Assembly (NCBI RefSeq): GCF_905220565.1
Contig: NC_059403.1
Location: forward strand, 3,534,001 to 3,598,000
DNA from: Melitaea cinxia
Taxonomy: Eukaryota > Arthropoda > Insecta > Lepidoptera > Nymphalidae
Length of the DNA: 64,000 nucleotides
Direction: 5' to 3'
Made by a program: the position numbers and the translations under genes. Below the pieces are notes generated by a model that was not told the DNA's origin, made no database searches, and worked only from the letters and a program-made list of their open reading frames with translations. Below, piece after piece: positions 1 to 11,390 of the stretch (the first letter of the stretch is position 1; the number at the start of each line of letters is the position of its first letter).

Positions 1-218
1 GATTGCGGGATAACAGTCGAACTGCTGGCTTTGAAATACACAGGCCGAAGATGGACAGCAGCATCTTCGGTGCTATAAAGCCAACCCTGCGGTCACCAAC
101 CCGACTGCCCAGGGTGGCGACTATGGGCAACACACGCGATTTCATACCATTTTGTTCGCGAATTTGTGGAGACCTATGTCCAGCAGTGGACTGTGATAGG
201 CTGAAATGATGTGAATCG
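1..218 (+). repeat. RTE-tailed SINE-like element (family A), cut by window edge
   Basis: This is the 3' two thirds of a dispersed element also present at 20150, 24390 and 51650 and reversed at 7088. Shared landmarks are GGCTTTGAAATACACAGG, a stretch rich in CAGCAGC and CTTCGG, and a tail reading CCAGCAGTGGACTG followed by AATGAT. The tail resembles the end of lepidopteran RTE LINEs, so mobilisation by an RTE is an inference. The 68-residue open frame inside it is not a gene. Confidence 0.85.
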
Positions 219-1032
219 CAATCAATTATTCATTTGGATTAGGATTTCATTGTAGCATGATTTTGCCAATTCCACGTAGAATGAAAAAGACACGAAGGAG
301 ATTAATCGATGCGGTCGAGATTAAAACCTCAGTCAAATTTTCTAGACCGTCGAACGCAAACATTTTAAATATGATAATAATATTTATTAAAATATCATAA
401 CGTTAGAACGTTCATTACGGAAGGTTAATATTAACAATTTAATTTGCTTTCGTTTAATCTATTTACATGAGATGAGCATAACCGACCTACCACAAGTATC
501 ATCATAGATTTATTATTTACAGAACGGCTTATTTTGCGAGGGTAATCGTAATCTGCATTGAATTAAGCCCATATTAATAATATTATATGTATTTTTATAA
601 AGTCTAATTTTAACACCCGTTCATTTGTAACGCCGCGCAACAAATTTCAATGGAGAATTTGCTATAATTTATAATTATTTGATATACTTACTTTTTTAAT
701 ATGTAAGCACTATAAAATTTTATGTTATGACTGACGATCAATCAGATTAAACATAAAGTGTACCTAAGTCCCTGTATTAATACGATCAATTTAGTGGACC
801 TTGCATGAGAGTAGAATACCTAAATTCTATTTGAGCTTTTCGGAACATAGCCAACATTACAAAACAGATAACAGCGGTAAAATTCCACCCAATTGAACTG
901 TAATCTACGAATGCTTTCATCTAAAAAACTTAGGCTGAAGATTGTTTTTCTTAGTTGAACCCAATGATTTCCGAAAGCACTGATTTTTTTTAAGTACGCC
1001 GTCATTAGGGTGTGTTATTGATAAAAACTTTT
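219..1032. other. AT-rich intergenic, no gene seen
   Basis: I found no exon with flanking splice sites, no recognisable protein segment and no clear repeat. Confidence 0.5.
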
Positions 1033-1300
1033 AACTGAGGTAGGTCACAGCAGGAAATTTCCTGCTCAAACTAGGAGCAGCCCGACTGTGGTAGCACTAA
1101 TACGCTTTAAATAATATGCTTTCAAGCAGTGTTGTGCTTCTGTTGATGAGTAGGGTGACCAGTGCTCCTGAAGGGAATTGGGGATATGGTCAGAAACGCG
1201 CTTGCAATGCTTCGGGTGTTGCAGATGTCTATAAACTACGGTAATAGCTTACAATCAGGTGAGCCGTACGTTTGTTTGCCGACCTAGTTGTATAACTAAT
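1033..1300 (-). repeat. Lepidopteran SINE-like element (family B), reversed
   Basis: Reading on the minus strand, this copy starts near the GTCGGC block and ends at CCTACCTCAGTTAAA. It matches copies at 11189, 26656, 53420, 56124 and 61047. Shared internal blocks include AGCAGCCCGACT and ACGCGCTTGCAATGC on the plus strand. The family looks like the SINEs called Metulj in Heliconius, but that name is from memory and was not checked. Confidence 0.8.
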
Positions 1301-1374
1301 ATTTTTATAATTAAAAAAAAAAACACACTAATTTAGGAGCGTTAGATTACGTAAGAGTAATATATAAGTAAAAT

Positions 1375-1500
1375 AGAAAAAAAAGAAGAAGAAGAAATAT
1401 ACTTTATTGTGCATAAAAGTTATAGTAGGTACATATCTTAAAAAATAAAAACACAAAGGCGGTCTTATCGTTAGGTAAGCGATTTCTCCCAGACAACCTT
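1375..1500. repeat. Probable LINE 3'-end fragment
   Basis: A GAA run is followed by ATACTTTATTGTGCA and then by AAAGGCGGTCTTATCG with CCAGACAACC. I recognise this arrangement as a common lepidopteran repeat end, probably a non-LTR 3' UTR. The assignment rests on pattern memory only. Confidence 0.5.
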
Positions 1501-1562
1501 GTAAAATAATAAAACATTGTGACCAGAACTAAACGTAATTCAACTAAAAACAAAAGAAATTT

Positions 1563-1625
1563 AATAAACAGATATATATTTACTTAATAAATAAATAAAC
1601 AGATATATATTTACTTAATAAATAA
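1563..1625. repeat. Two-copy 31-bp tandem duplication
   Basis: The block beginning AAACAGATATATATTTAC occurs twice in a row with a 31-bp offset. It is short and AT-rich and has no evident function. Confidence 0.7.
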
Positions 1626-3050
1626 CTATTCTGTCAGATTGCAAAGTTAATAAAGCAGATCAGATTTTAATAAATTCCAGAAATGTTAATTTATTTTCAT
1701 AAAATAAAAGCGCTCGGAGATATCGTTAAAGTGATTTAATACTTGTCTCTTTAGCTCGCATTTGCTGTTTGGTCTTCGTCTTTCACTGAGAATTTTCTTG
1801 CTGATATATTTTCGTGATAAAATAGCGCAATTACGAAATAAAATGTTTCATTTTGACACCGCCATATTGTTTTTAGTATTTTTTTTTTCATTTTCAGCAT
1901 TACAGTGATTAACAAACACAGCGCTCTATCTCTCCCATTTCAAAACATTTTTGGTAATTTCAAATATATTTACACGTATGAAATATATATCCTTATTACA
2001 CAAACAGTCTTTGCATTAGCGATGTATCTCTGCGTTCTACTGCGTACCTACGATGTACTAATGCAGAAACTCCTTTCAATCTTATGAACAGTCATGACTT
2101 ACGAGTATACGGTACAAGTACATTAGGGTTGTGGACAGTGGCGTATTTTAAGATTCAGTGCCGCGGGCCATTTTAATTTTCCACCTAATAAATTAAGCGA
2201 AAAAGTTAAAAGCAATGTATTTATAAGCTATATGCTAAGAAAAGATATTTCAGGTGATCTTTTTTAGGCCACCCATTCCATAAAACCTACCTACCTACTC
2301 AGCCTACTGGTTGCCAATGGTTTTTACTCTAGAGTCAACAACCAAAATGAGACGTCATGAAGCTCGTTTCTGTAAATCCAATGCTACTTGACATTAATTA
2401 CCATCATTTTGATCAGGATGCAGATATTTTCAACTCCAAATCGACAGTTCGCAGGTAACCTACCGTAGATGAAAGCTAATATACTTATTACAACAACAAA
2501 AAAAATAATTAAGTTAAAATATTTCCACTAAACAACACCATAAAAAGCAAACTTATCAACCTTGAAATGATATCAAAACATAACAGCACATTTTTTTTCG
2601 TAGTTGTTATATGACAATACGATGGAGGAGTGCATAATACTAACGATAAGACATTAAGGACAAATGTAATCGTGTCCTTGACGGGTTTCCCCTTACACGC
2701 GACGTGGGTATATATTAGATTTGTTATAAATTGCTTTGTAATATCCCAAATTGTATTAACTACAGAAATATATACCATACGGTAAGTAGGTAGTCTGTCT
2801 TTGCTAACGTTTAAAGGAATAAAAACATCTAGTAACTATAGAGAAAAACAAAGTAGTACGTTACGAATGATTTTTATTATTGCAACTAATCATAAAACTT
2901 GCTCCAATTATCTAAATATATCTAAAGTAATTTTTAAACAGTTAAAGACTTCTGTCCAATATAAGACCATTCCTACTTTAATCTTATTAAGTTTTTAAAC
3001 TTTGATGATCACTATGAACACTTTTTATTCTATGGAACTTACGCGATTGT
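1626..3050. other. AT-rich intergenic, no gene seen
   Basis: Short open frames (for example at 1905-2087 and 2509-2778) have AT-biased composition, lack domain character and are not bounded by convincing splice sites. I treat the stretch as non-coding. Confidence 0.5.
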
Positions 3051-3054
3051 CATT

Positions 3055-3105
3055 TGAAAACTCCCGATATTTCGGCGTTGCAGACGCCATGGTCACGAAT
3101 CCGGT
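3055..3105. repeat. Short dispersed-repeat fragment
   Basis: It contains CGATATTTCGGCGTTGCAG followed by ACGCCATGGTCACG, a phrase I associate with many lepidopteran mobile-element remnants. Too little remains to classify. Confidence 0.4.
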
Positions 3106-3814
3106 ATTATAACTAGTTCTCATATTTATGGTAGGCATGATTAAGATACTAAATATGGATTTACTCGAGCGTCACAGAGACCTTTTGGATTATGAAGATT
3201 AGGTGCTAAAAAGAAAAAGGTTTTCTTTTTACCAATGGGAAGAAAGTAGAAAAAAATTCAAGCGAGTTAGATATTAGAACTCTTAAAATGTTTATACCTC
3301 GTAACTCTTAAATAGCTTGTGTTCAAAGCTGACGAAATGGACGTGTCATATAATAAAAGCCGAAGTATAGAGAGACGCAAAGTGGAAAATACATAGATAC
3401 ATCCACGCACGACACTTTATTGTTGATTTTAGCTACTTCGGCTTGTGCAAATTGGCAAATTAAATTATTTCCGTGATCCTTGAATGATTAACTTAATGAT
3501 AAAAAAATTACTGTGCTATAGAAATTGTGTAAGAATTCGTATTCTCGCTTGGGCTTCCCTAGTGCTACAAACTTTGACGTATACTCATGGAGAATGAAAA
3601 TATAATCATAGCTTATCCACTAATTTAAACTTGAAATGACAAAAAAATGGATATACCTACGGACAAAAACGTGGAAAACTTTACCCCCGAGCACATATGG
3701 CGCTAAAATTACATTATGGAAAAAACATTAACGATCGATTCAAAGGAGAATATAAAAGAAAATTTATATTCTTCATAAATTACTAAGCTTATCGCATTAT
3801 CATAATCTTCTTCT

Positions 3815-4190
3815 ATATATTAATACGTGAAGCAAAAACTTTGTACCCCTTTTTGCGAAAATTGCGAGGACGGAGGCGTATGAAATTTCGCACACTTATA
3901 GTTTATAGGAGTGCAGAATGCTAATATTTTTTTAAAATTTACTTAATTTAAATTTAATTTTAATTAAAAATATATTTAAAAAAAAAACATTACGCACACT
4001 ACCATGTATTTGACACACACACGCATATTATACTCTTTTGTCAATTGTCAGTCTGTAGTCAAATTGAATATTTTACAAAAAGGTTCCTTATTTTCATTTT
4101 TTTTTTTTGGTTTTCTTTAAATTAAATTTTTAATTATGGACGAATTTCGACCTCTAGACGACCACTTGTCATAATAATAACTTCTAGTTA
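3815..4190. repeat. Probable mobile-element remnant
   Basis: It contains TTTGTACCCCTTTTTGCG, then GGACGGAGGCGTATG and ATTTCGCACACTTATAG, and later TATGGACGAATTTCG. The phrases are familiar from dispersed lepidopteran repeats. There is no second copy in this window to prove it. Confidence 0.4.
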
Positions 4191-5460
4191 CTAAACAAAC
4201 CTCTCAATCGTAAAAAACAGTGTATGTATGTATAAAGCACGTACAATAATCTTATTGACAATTCATGTCATATTTAGAATAATATTATTTTATTCCCTTT
4301 AGAATTTAGTTGGCTTGTCGCCATCTAAAGTAAATAGTATACGTCTGTAGATATGTAGAAATATTTTTACTATCAATTAAACGCCTTTAGAACTTGTACG
4401 ATTCCTTTTGTGAGACACATTAATAATAGATATATAGTATTCACTGTAGCGTAAAGTATAGTCATACATAATTTATTATTTCATTTATTACGAACTATTT
4501 ATTATCTTTTGAAGTAAAATTTCTTTACGCACGCTTGTCTTGAGGAGTTAACTGGTGCGCGATGAGAGCGTTATAAAAAGTGTGATCAGGTGAGGCGAAC
4601 GGAAGTTGAGAAGGAGATGTAAGTTAGTGAAGATAGAAAGTTTTACTTCATTCGTGTGGTCTAAAGCACACTCGATATTTTACAATTGTAGTTACATATT
4701 ATACTGAATTATATCTATATAATTTGTTATAAATATAGCCAGTAACCATAATTAATTAAAGACGAACACTAATGACTAAAGTCTTATACTTCACACAGTT
4801 TATACTTCAAAGCGTCGTTTGAGAGAAGTCGGAAAGGTATTTGAAATATTCATCAAGCAGTTTTCAACTTCAATTTCAAAAGCAGAAGTTTGAGTATTCA
4901 ACTTAGTTACCTGAAAAGCTCGATTCGACTGATTTTATTTAGCGCCCCTATTTTGTAATGTCACCTTGACCTGGCCCGATTGTAGACTACGTCATAAAGA
5001 CAGATAATTCAAAATATATTTTTAATCCGAAATGAGGTTGGCGTAAGTACGTACTTTAATAAAATTTATGTACAATTCGTTTCTCTGTGCCTGATGGAAA
5101 TGGATTCTAATGACCTATATTATATCTACGATACCGGATTCGGTACTTTCATGGCTATGCAACTATTTGTTTTTGCAACAAAATTCTTTCCGAAATATCC
5201 ACATTACGTATTAAATAATAGAAACAATAAAGAACAAAAGTGATATGGTTACGGCTATTAAAAAAATCGATTCGGTAACAGATATAAGGGTTCAATGGAT
5301 TTATCAAAGTAAAAGTAAAAGAATGAAATAATAAACAAACCATACGACGCGTGTGGGGTAAATGGCGATGTGTAGTAGTTCAACTGGACAAAGTGTCCCT
5401 AATTGAAATTATTCGAAACTTAAATGTGCGTTTCTGTTATGGTTACGGAACTTTTTTATT
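4191..5460. other. AT-rich intergenic, no gene seen
   Basis: I saw no supported coding exon. Around 4550-4640 the sequence is less AT-rich and could be a 5' leader, but nothing ties it to a gene. Confidence 0.4.
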
Positions 5461-5463
5461 TCG

Positions 5464-5790
5464 GACTAGCTGTGCCCGTGACTTTGTCCGCGACTTTGTC
5501 CGCGTGGAATTTTATAAAAAAAGTTATTGTTCAGTTCGCAGAATTAAAAAATTTCTAAAATAAAAGGAGCCTAAGTTATTCCTTACTACATCACCTATCT
5601 GCTAGTGAAAGTGCCGTTAAAATCGGCCCAGCAGTTTCAGAGATTAGCCGGAACAATCAGACAGAGAGACAAAAATTATTTAAAAAAAATGTTATTTTGG
5701 TATATGTACCGTGTATTATACATACATATGAATTTAGTTAAAAGCGGTTATTTTAATATTACAAACAGAAACTCCATTTTTTATTTATTT
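5464..5790 (+). repeat. Dispersed repeat with GTCCGCGTGGAA head (family D)
   Basis: It matches 39938-40256 along most of its length: an ACTAGCTGTG opening, GTCCGCGTGGAATTT, AAATCGG followed by CAGC/CCAGC, AGAGATTAGCCGGAACAA and an end near AAGCGGTTATTTTAATATT. In this copy the phrase GACTTTGTCCGCG is duplicated. It is a common lepidopteran dispersed repeat of unsettled class. Confidence 0.75.
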
Positions 5791-6890
5791 ATATCCGGTA
5801 GATTACAATTACGGAGCTCCATAATATCCCTAGATAGTACAATACATTTTCTCACTAAAATAAAAATATTAATTATTAATAACCGAATGTTAACATTGAT
5901 CCCTAATCCCTAATATTATAAATGTGAATGTAAATTTATTTGTTACGTTTTCACGCGAAAACGTAACGTACGTAACCGATCGTCGTAAAACCCTGTACAC
6001 ATATTCTTAGAGGTATTAGAAGTAACATGGGATACTTTTTATTTAAAAAAACCAAATCGAGCGATCCGTGTGTAAGAGCTAAATAGTTAATAAATAAATT
6101 GACTGTTTTTATTTTATTTTTATTGTATCTAATATTAAATATTACACCAAGACTCGTAGTATGAAAGTATTTTCATTATTCATGTCAAGCTCAAAACCAA
6201 TTAAAATATTAGTAGTCATATTAAACGTTCAAGTAAGAGGATAATAATAAAATATATTAAAATGTATAAGTTCTATTAAATAACGTAGCAAATATATTGA
6301 ATTTGAACTGAAAATTAGTAATAACACGTTTTCTTTTATGAAATGGAATCCCTTCCATTTTCACGGTACAATAGAAACTCTAAGGTAAAAACATTTAAAC
6401 TCGTACCTATCATTTAGACACCAAGGACTTTCCCTTATTGTTCTTTTAAACGAAACACGAAAAGAGAATATAAAAAGTAACTGCTCCATCAAAGTCATTA
6501 TATTCATATTAAAAAAGGCCATAAATTCTGACATTTCAGTTTTTCTCCCGCGAGGTTTCGATCACGTGGCTCGTGTTCGTCCTATTATGAACTGTAGAAA
6601 TTAAGGATTAAAGTTCATTTTACGTGAAACACTTTGTTTATTGCGATAGATTAAACGTTTTTGTTATTCGTTTTTTTATCAAGGTTAACCTTAATGTTAT
6701 ACATAAACTATTAGTTCATTTTGAAATACTTTTATCAAGCTTTTAAAGTAATTTTTTTACGTTCGTTAAGTAAGTATATTTAATTGCCTTGTGTCGGAAT
6801 AAATATTTTCATTTCATTGTTAATACCTAATGGTAAATTGCGACAAGTTTCGTTTAGTTTTATCGACAGATAACATGCAAGCGTTATTAA
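5791..6890. other. AT-rich intergenic, no gene seen
   Basis: No coding signal or clear repeat was found. Confidence 0.5.
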
Positions 6891-6894
6891 ATGA

Positions 6895-7075
6895 AAATCA
6901 GTGACGTAGCGAGCTTAACTCGCGCCCGGGCACAATACCTTTTTAGCGCCTCTTCCCGTTCGAAAACCATATAATATCTAGCATTTTTTTTTTGTTTTGC
7001 GGACCGTTTGGTGCCCCTTTGTTTAGTGCCCGGGCATGATGCTCCCTCTTGCCCCCCCCCCCCCTATATAGTGTC
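6895..7075. repeat. Remnant of CGCCCGGG-type dispersed repeat (family F)
   Basis: It begins CAGTGACGTAGCGAGC and contains CGCGCCCGGGCAC and GTGCCCGGGCATGATG near its end. This resembles the elements at 22115 and 19505 that carry GTGGCGTAGCGTGG ends. A run of C follows at its right edge. Confidence 0.5.
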
Positions 7076-7087
7076 ATGATTTATCAT

Positions 7088-7370
7088 TCCAGCCTATAGC
7101 AATCCGCTGCTGGACATAGGCCTCCACAAGTTCGCGCTAAAAATACGTGAACTCATGTGTTTTGCCCATAGTCACCACGCTGGGCAGGCGGGCTGGTGAC
7201 CGCAGGGCTGGCTTTGTCGCACCGAAGACGCTGCGGCCCGTCTTCGGCCTGTGTGTTTCAAAGCCAACGGTTAGATGGTTATCCCGCCATCGGTCGGCTT
7301 CTTAAGTTCCAAGGTGGTAATGGAACTTTGTTATCCCTTAGTCGCCTCTTACGACACCCACGGGAAGAGA
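7088..7370 (-). repeat. RTE-tailed SINE-like element (family A), reversed
   Basis: This is the reverse complement of the copies at 20150 and 24390. On the plus strand it opens with CAGCCTATAGCAATCCGC and closes with CGACACCCACGGGAAGAG. Its left (tail) part carries GCTGGACATAGGCCTCC, the segment shared with RTE LINE ends. It lies about 150 bp left of the large inverted structure. Confidence 0.85.
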
Positions 7371-7516
7371 GTATATAGTGTATATTTTTGTTACTTTTCC
7401 AGTACTACCGGTAGCAGTACTACCGGTAACAGGCCAGTAATAGCCCGCAGATAGCCTACTAGGAACTGGGCTATTCTGACACAATACGAGAAAGTTTAAA
7501 ACTTAATCCGTCACTA

Positions 7517-8377
7517 CCCGAGTAGAAATTTTTTCGACTTCCTGAGAAGGACCGGACCAGGCATGCCTGATCAGGATTAGATAAGGCATGTAACGCAGAT
7601 GATTGGTCTGGACCCGATCAGGAAATCTCATCTCATCCTGATCAGCCGGTTCGGTCCGGTCCTTTTAAAAAACACGAATGTATATTCTTGAAAAAATTGT
7701 TTAACAAAAAAAAAACGACGATATTATAAATGTTACTTAACATAATTATTATGATATTTATTTCCGTTTATTTTTTCCAATGTATTATTTATTTATGTTT
7801 TTACTTTAGATATTAATTATTTATATTTATTTTTATGTTATTAATTAATTATTATTAATTAAATTTTATTTCTTAACTTCTAATATTTAACTACTAATTA
7901 ACTATTTCCTATTACTTACGACTGCTCCACTGTGTAGAAATGGACTCCTTGCTAGACTCTCTTAATAACTGTATATATACTAAGTGCGCTTAAAAACTTT
8001 AATAGCGCGATTCAGGCTCAGTTCGCGTAATTTCTTTCAGGCTATCCTGATCTGGACCGGACCTGGTCCTGATGAAGTATGCCTTACCATACTTGGTTAT
8101 ATTTTACATCAGGCTATCTTTGTCTGGACCGGACCTGGTCCTGATTCAGTATGCCTTACCATACTTGATTATATTTTACATCAGGCTATCCTTGTCTGGA
8201 CCGGACCTGGTCCTGATCCAGTATGCCTTACCATACTTGATTATATTTTACATCAGGCTATCTTTGTCTGGACCGGACCTGGTCCTGATAGAGCTTGGCG
8301 GATCAGGCGTACCTTATCCTATCCTGATCCGGTCCAGATACATGATCTGGTTGAGCCTGATCTTTTTTCTACTCGGG
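7517..8377 (+). mobile_element. 861-bp non-autonomous DNA element, left arm of inverted pair
   Basis: Both ends carry the inverted repeat CCCGAGTAGAAA (start 7517; reverse complement ending 8377). Just inside the ends lie many copies of GGACCGGACC, CCTGATC and CCTGATCAGG, as expected of transposase-binding subterminal repeats. The centre (about 7680-7920) is very AT-rich. Positions 8038-8290 hold about 3.5 copies of a 72-bp tandem repeat with GGACCTGGTCC in each. Because 72 is divisible by three, the repeat stays open in two frames and yields a 140-residue frame with a 24-residue repeat, which I do not believe is a gene. Flanking bases are TA on each side, a possible 2-bp target duplication. 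The superfamily is undetermined and no transposase is present. Confidence 0.85.
8038..8290 (+). repeat. 72-bp tandem repeat inside left arm
   Basis: CAGGCTATC recurs at 8038, 8110, 8182 and 8254, giving an exact 72-bp period. Units differ at a few positions (GATGAAG, GATTCAG, GATCCAG after GGTCCT). Each unit has a GGACCTGGTCC palindrome. The same array occurs reversed in the right arm. Confidence 0.95.
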
Positions 8378-8959
8378 TATACGCCACTGTAGAAACTACT
8401 CATTAGGTTTTTAGGATTATACAGATAAGCGGGATTAACTGCTTTACATGGCGTACGTTTCAATTAACAATGGCAAAATCCACGTACACTAATATCTAGA
8501 TTAGAAACAATTACTTTCGTGACCGTAACAGAGCAGATATCATGTCATATTTTTAAAATTATGTATGACGTATCAGTTTAAGTTTACTATTTTAGTTATA
8601 TGTACAGCAAACAACAGTATCACCAACCGCTATAAATACTACCGCTATAAAACCAACAGCTTCTTATAAACTATTCTTATCATAAAGCATATAACAAATA
8701 ATATAGCCAATAACAGGTTTCCCTAAAATTAACAAATTGGTATTATGGAGATATCGTTGACAAAAAAGAAAATAACAGTCACAATCAGTACATTCTAATA
8801 CACAAAACAAGTAATTACGTATTACATTCCCTAATAAATACATAATTAATGTAATTTAATGGAATATGGATAATTGTTTTATATGTATAGCCTCATTTTG
8901 TGTACCAAAGTGACTGACTTATTATAGCTATAGTGTATTCAGGGGTGGCTCTAGCCCAT
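8378..8959. other. 582-bp spacer between the inverted arms
   Basis: This is AT-rich sequence with no supported gene. Its right end reads GGGGTGGCTCTAGCCCAT. Joined across the right arm to ATGTTGCGCCCGG at 9821, it looks like a pre-existing family F repeat split by the insertion. Confidence 0.7.
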
Positions 8960-9820
8960 CCCGAGTAGAAAAAAGATCAGGCTCAACCAGATCATGTATC
9001 TGGACCGGATCAGGATAGGATAAGGTACGCCTGATCCGCCAAGCTCTATCAGGACCAGGTCCGGTCCAGACAAAGATAGCCTGATGTAAAATATAATCAA
9101 GTATGGTAAGGCATACTGGATCAGGACCAGGTCCGGTCCAGACAAGGATAGCCTGATGTAAAATATAATCAAGTATGGTAAGGCATACTGAATCAGGACC
9201 AGGTCCGGTCCAGACAAAGATAGCCTGATGTAAAATATAACCAAGTATGGTAAGGCATACTTCATCAGGACCAGGTCCGGTCCAGATCAGGATAGCCTGA
9301 AAGAAATTACGCGAACTGAGCCTGAATCGCGCTATTAAAGTTTTTAAGCGCACTTAGTATATATACAGTTATTAGGAGAGTCTAGCAAGGAGTCCATTTC
9401 TACACAGTGGAGCAGTCGTAAGTAATAGGAAATAGTTAATTAGTAGTTAAATATTAGAAGTTAAGAAATAAAATTTAATTAATAATAATTAATTAATAAC
9501 ATAAAAATAAATATAAATAATTAATATCTAAAGTAAAAACATAAATAAATAATACATTGGAAAAAATAAACGGAAATAAATATCATAATAATTATGTTAA
9601 GTAACATTTATAATATCGTCGTTTTTTTTTTGTTAAACAATTTTTTCAAGAATATACATTCGTGTTTTTTAAAAGGACCGGACCGAACCGGCTGATCAGG
9701 ATGAGATGAGATTTCCTGATCGGGTCCAGACCAATCATCTGCGTTACATGCCTTATCTAATCCTGATCAGGCATGCCTGGTCCGGTCCTTCTCAGGAAGT
9801 CGAAAAAATTTCTACTCGGG
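8960..9820 (-). mobile_element. 861-bp non-autonomous DNA element, right arm of inverted pair
   Basis: This is the reverse complement of 7517-8377 and exactly the same length. In a line-by-line reading I found one difference: 7962 is T where the partner base 9375 is G. It has the same CCCGAGTAGAAA ends, subterminal motifs, AT-rich core and 72-bp array. The flanking bases are AT on both sides, unlike the TA flanks of the left arm, which points to separate insertion or a duplication with independent integration. Confidence 0.85.
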
Positions 9821-11188
9821 ATGTTGCGCCCGGTTAAAGAAGAAATAAAGTTTAGCCCATAACGTGAGGATAACATTTTATGAAAAAGATATTATGTTAT
9901 TATTAATGAAACTTAGAAATAAATATCGATTTTTAATATTTCGTCAATTCCAACTATCAACCAATATCTATCGATTTGTGCCTTTGCATCCTAGGGACTT
10001 TCAGCGCACTCTAAAACACGGCGCCCGGCTGTAACGAGCCCTTGCACTATTAGTAAAGAACCTCCTCTGAATGTATTCGTGTAATAATATAATAGACTAT
10101 AGTTTACATATGTACCTACACACTATGTGTAAATATTTTATTAATTATGCAGTATCGTTTACCAATCGACACAGTTGGATTATATGTCCTCTAACATGCT
10201 ATAAAGTGTACTACATTGTATTAAAACCACATATTTTTAATATTTCTAATGTCAATAAGAATAATAATCTAATAAAAAGCAATTTAACGGAATAAATAGT
10301 GTTGTAGTCGTAACAAAGCGCACCTAAAAAAAAACGACTTTTATGAAGGTCGGTGATGTCATTTCGCGAAGCAATAGAGAGAATGTTTTCTTTGGCCTTG
10401 AACGACTGCACTTGGTACTAGCGCGATTTCCCTATTGTATTATGATTTTAATTTTTCTTCTGTATCTTCAATTGTTTGGAAACAAAGAAGCCTACGTCTC
10501 TTCAAACAAATGAGTAATATTCTGAGATTCTCTAAAATTCGTCTGCTTACTAAAAAAGTTAAGTAGGTACATATATGAAAAGGAAAAGGAAAATGGTTTA
10601 TAGTAAAACCTTGTATAAGTTATTATTTATGACCATTGATTTGAATTAACGATTCCTAACAATTATGAGAAGATTCTTAAAAAACATGCTTTTATTTAAA
10701 TGCGCTTAAACTAAAATAAACTTTTCCTTTAAAACTTTTATTATCAACATACAACGTCACAGAACAGTTTTTATAATACAAAAGCTTGTCTTAACATTTT
10801 TAATACTCGTATCTACTAAGTATGAAAATTTTAAAAGTTAAAATCAATTATTAAATTTACTTGTTTATATATACATAAGTACATTTTAAATCAGCAGCAA
10901 ATAAACCTTTCTTTTGAGACCCATATTGTAGAAAAGCATAAAAAACTTTGTCCATCATTTTTAAAAGTCCACCATATTGGATTTAGAGTGACGTCACTTT
11001 ACTTTTCAAGATATTCTCATTTAAAATACATAACCCGGTATAAAATTAACAGAAAATTGTACAATTACTTTCATTTTATGCACTTAACAGTTCGCAAAAC
11101 ACGATGTTACGATGCTACAGGGGCGCCAAAGCTGCACAACACGGTGCAAAGGCAGAAATCGTTGATATCGTCGATTTGTTTTTTATGT
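9821..11188. other. Intergenic, family F remnant then AT-rich sequence
   Basis: ATGTTGCGCCCGG at 9821 and ACGGCGCCCGGCTG near 10018 look like pieces of an old family F repeat. The rest shows no coding exon. Confidence 0.4.
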
Positions 11189-11390
11189 AACTAGGTCGGC
11201 AATAAACGTACCTACGACTCTATCCCCAATTCCCACCAGGAGCACTGGTCATCTTACTCACCAACAGGAACACAACACTGCTTGAAAACAGTATTATTTA
11301 ACTGTGATCTTCTGTAAGGTCGAGCTACCCCAGTCGGGCTGCTCCATATTTTGAGCAGGAAATTTCATGCTGTACCCTACCTCAGTTAAA
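11189..11390 (+). repeat. Family B SINE-like element, internally deleted
   Basis: It opens with ACTAGGTCGGCAATAAACG, lacks most of the usual 5' third, and resumes at CCCCAATTCCCACCAGGAG. It runs through CAGTCGGGCTGCTCC to CCCTACCTCAGTTAAA. Confidence 0.8.

Noticed and set aside
7984..8406. 140-residue repeat-rich open frame (and its mirror at 8928-9353)
   Set aside because: It arises from a stop-free 72-bp tandem repeat inside a non-autonomous element, is open in two frames, runs into flanking sequence at its end and matches no family.
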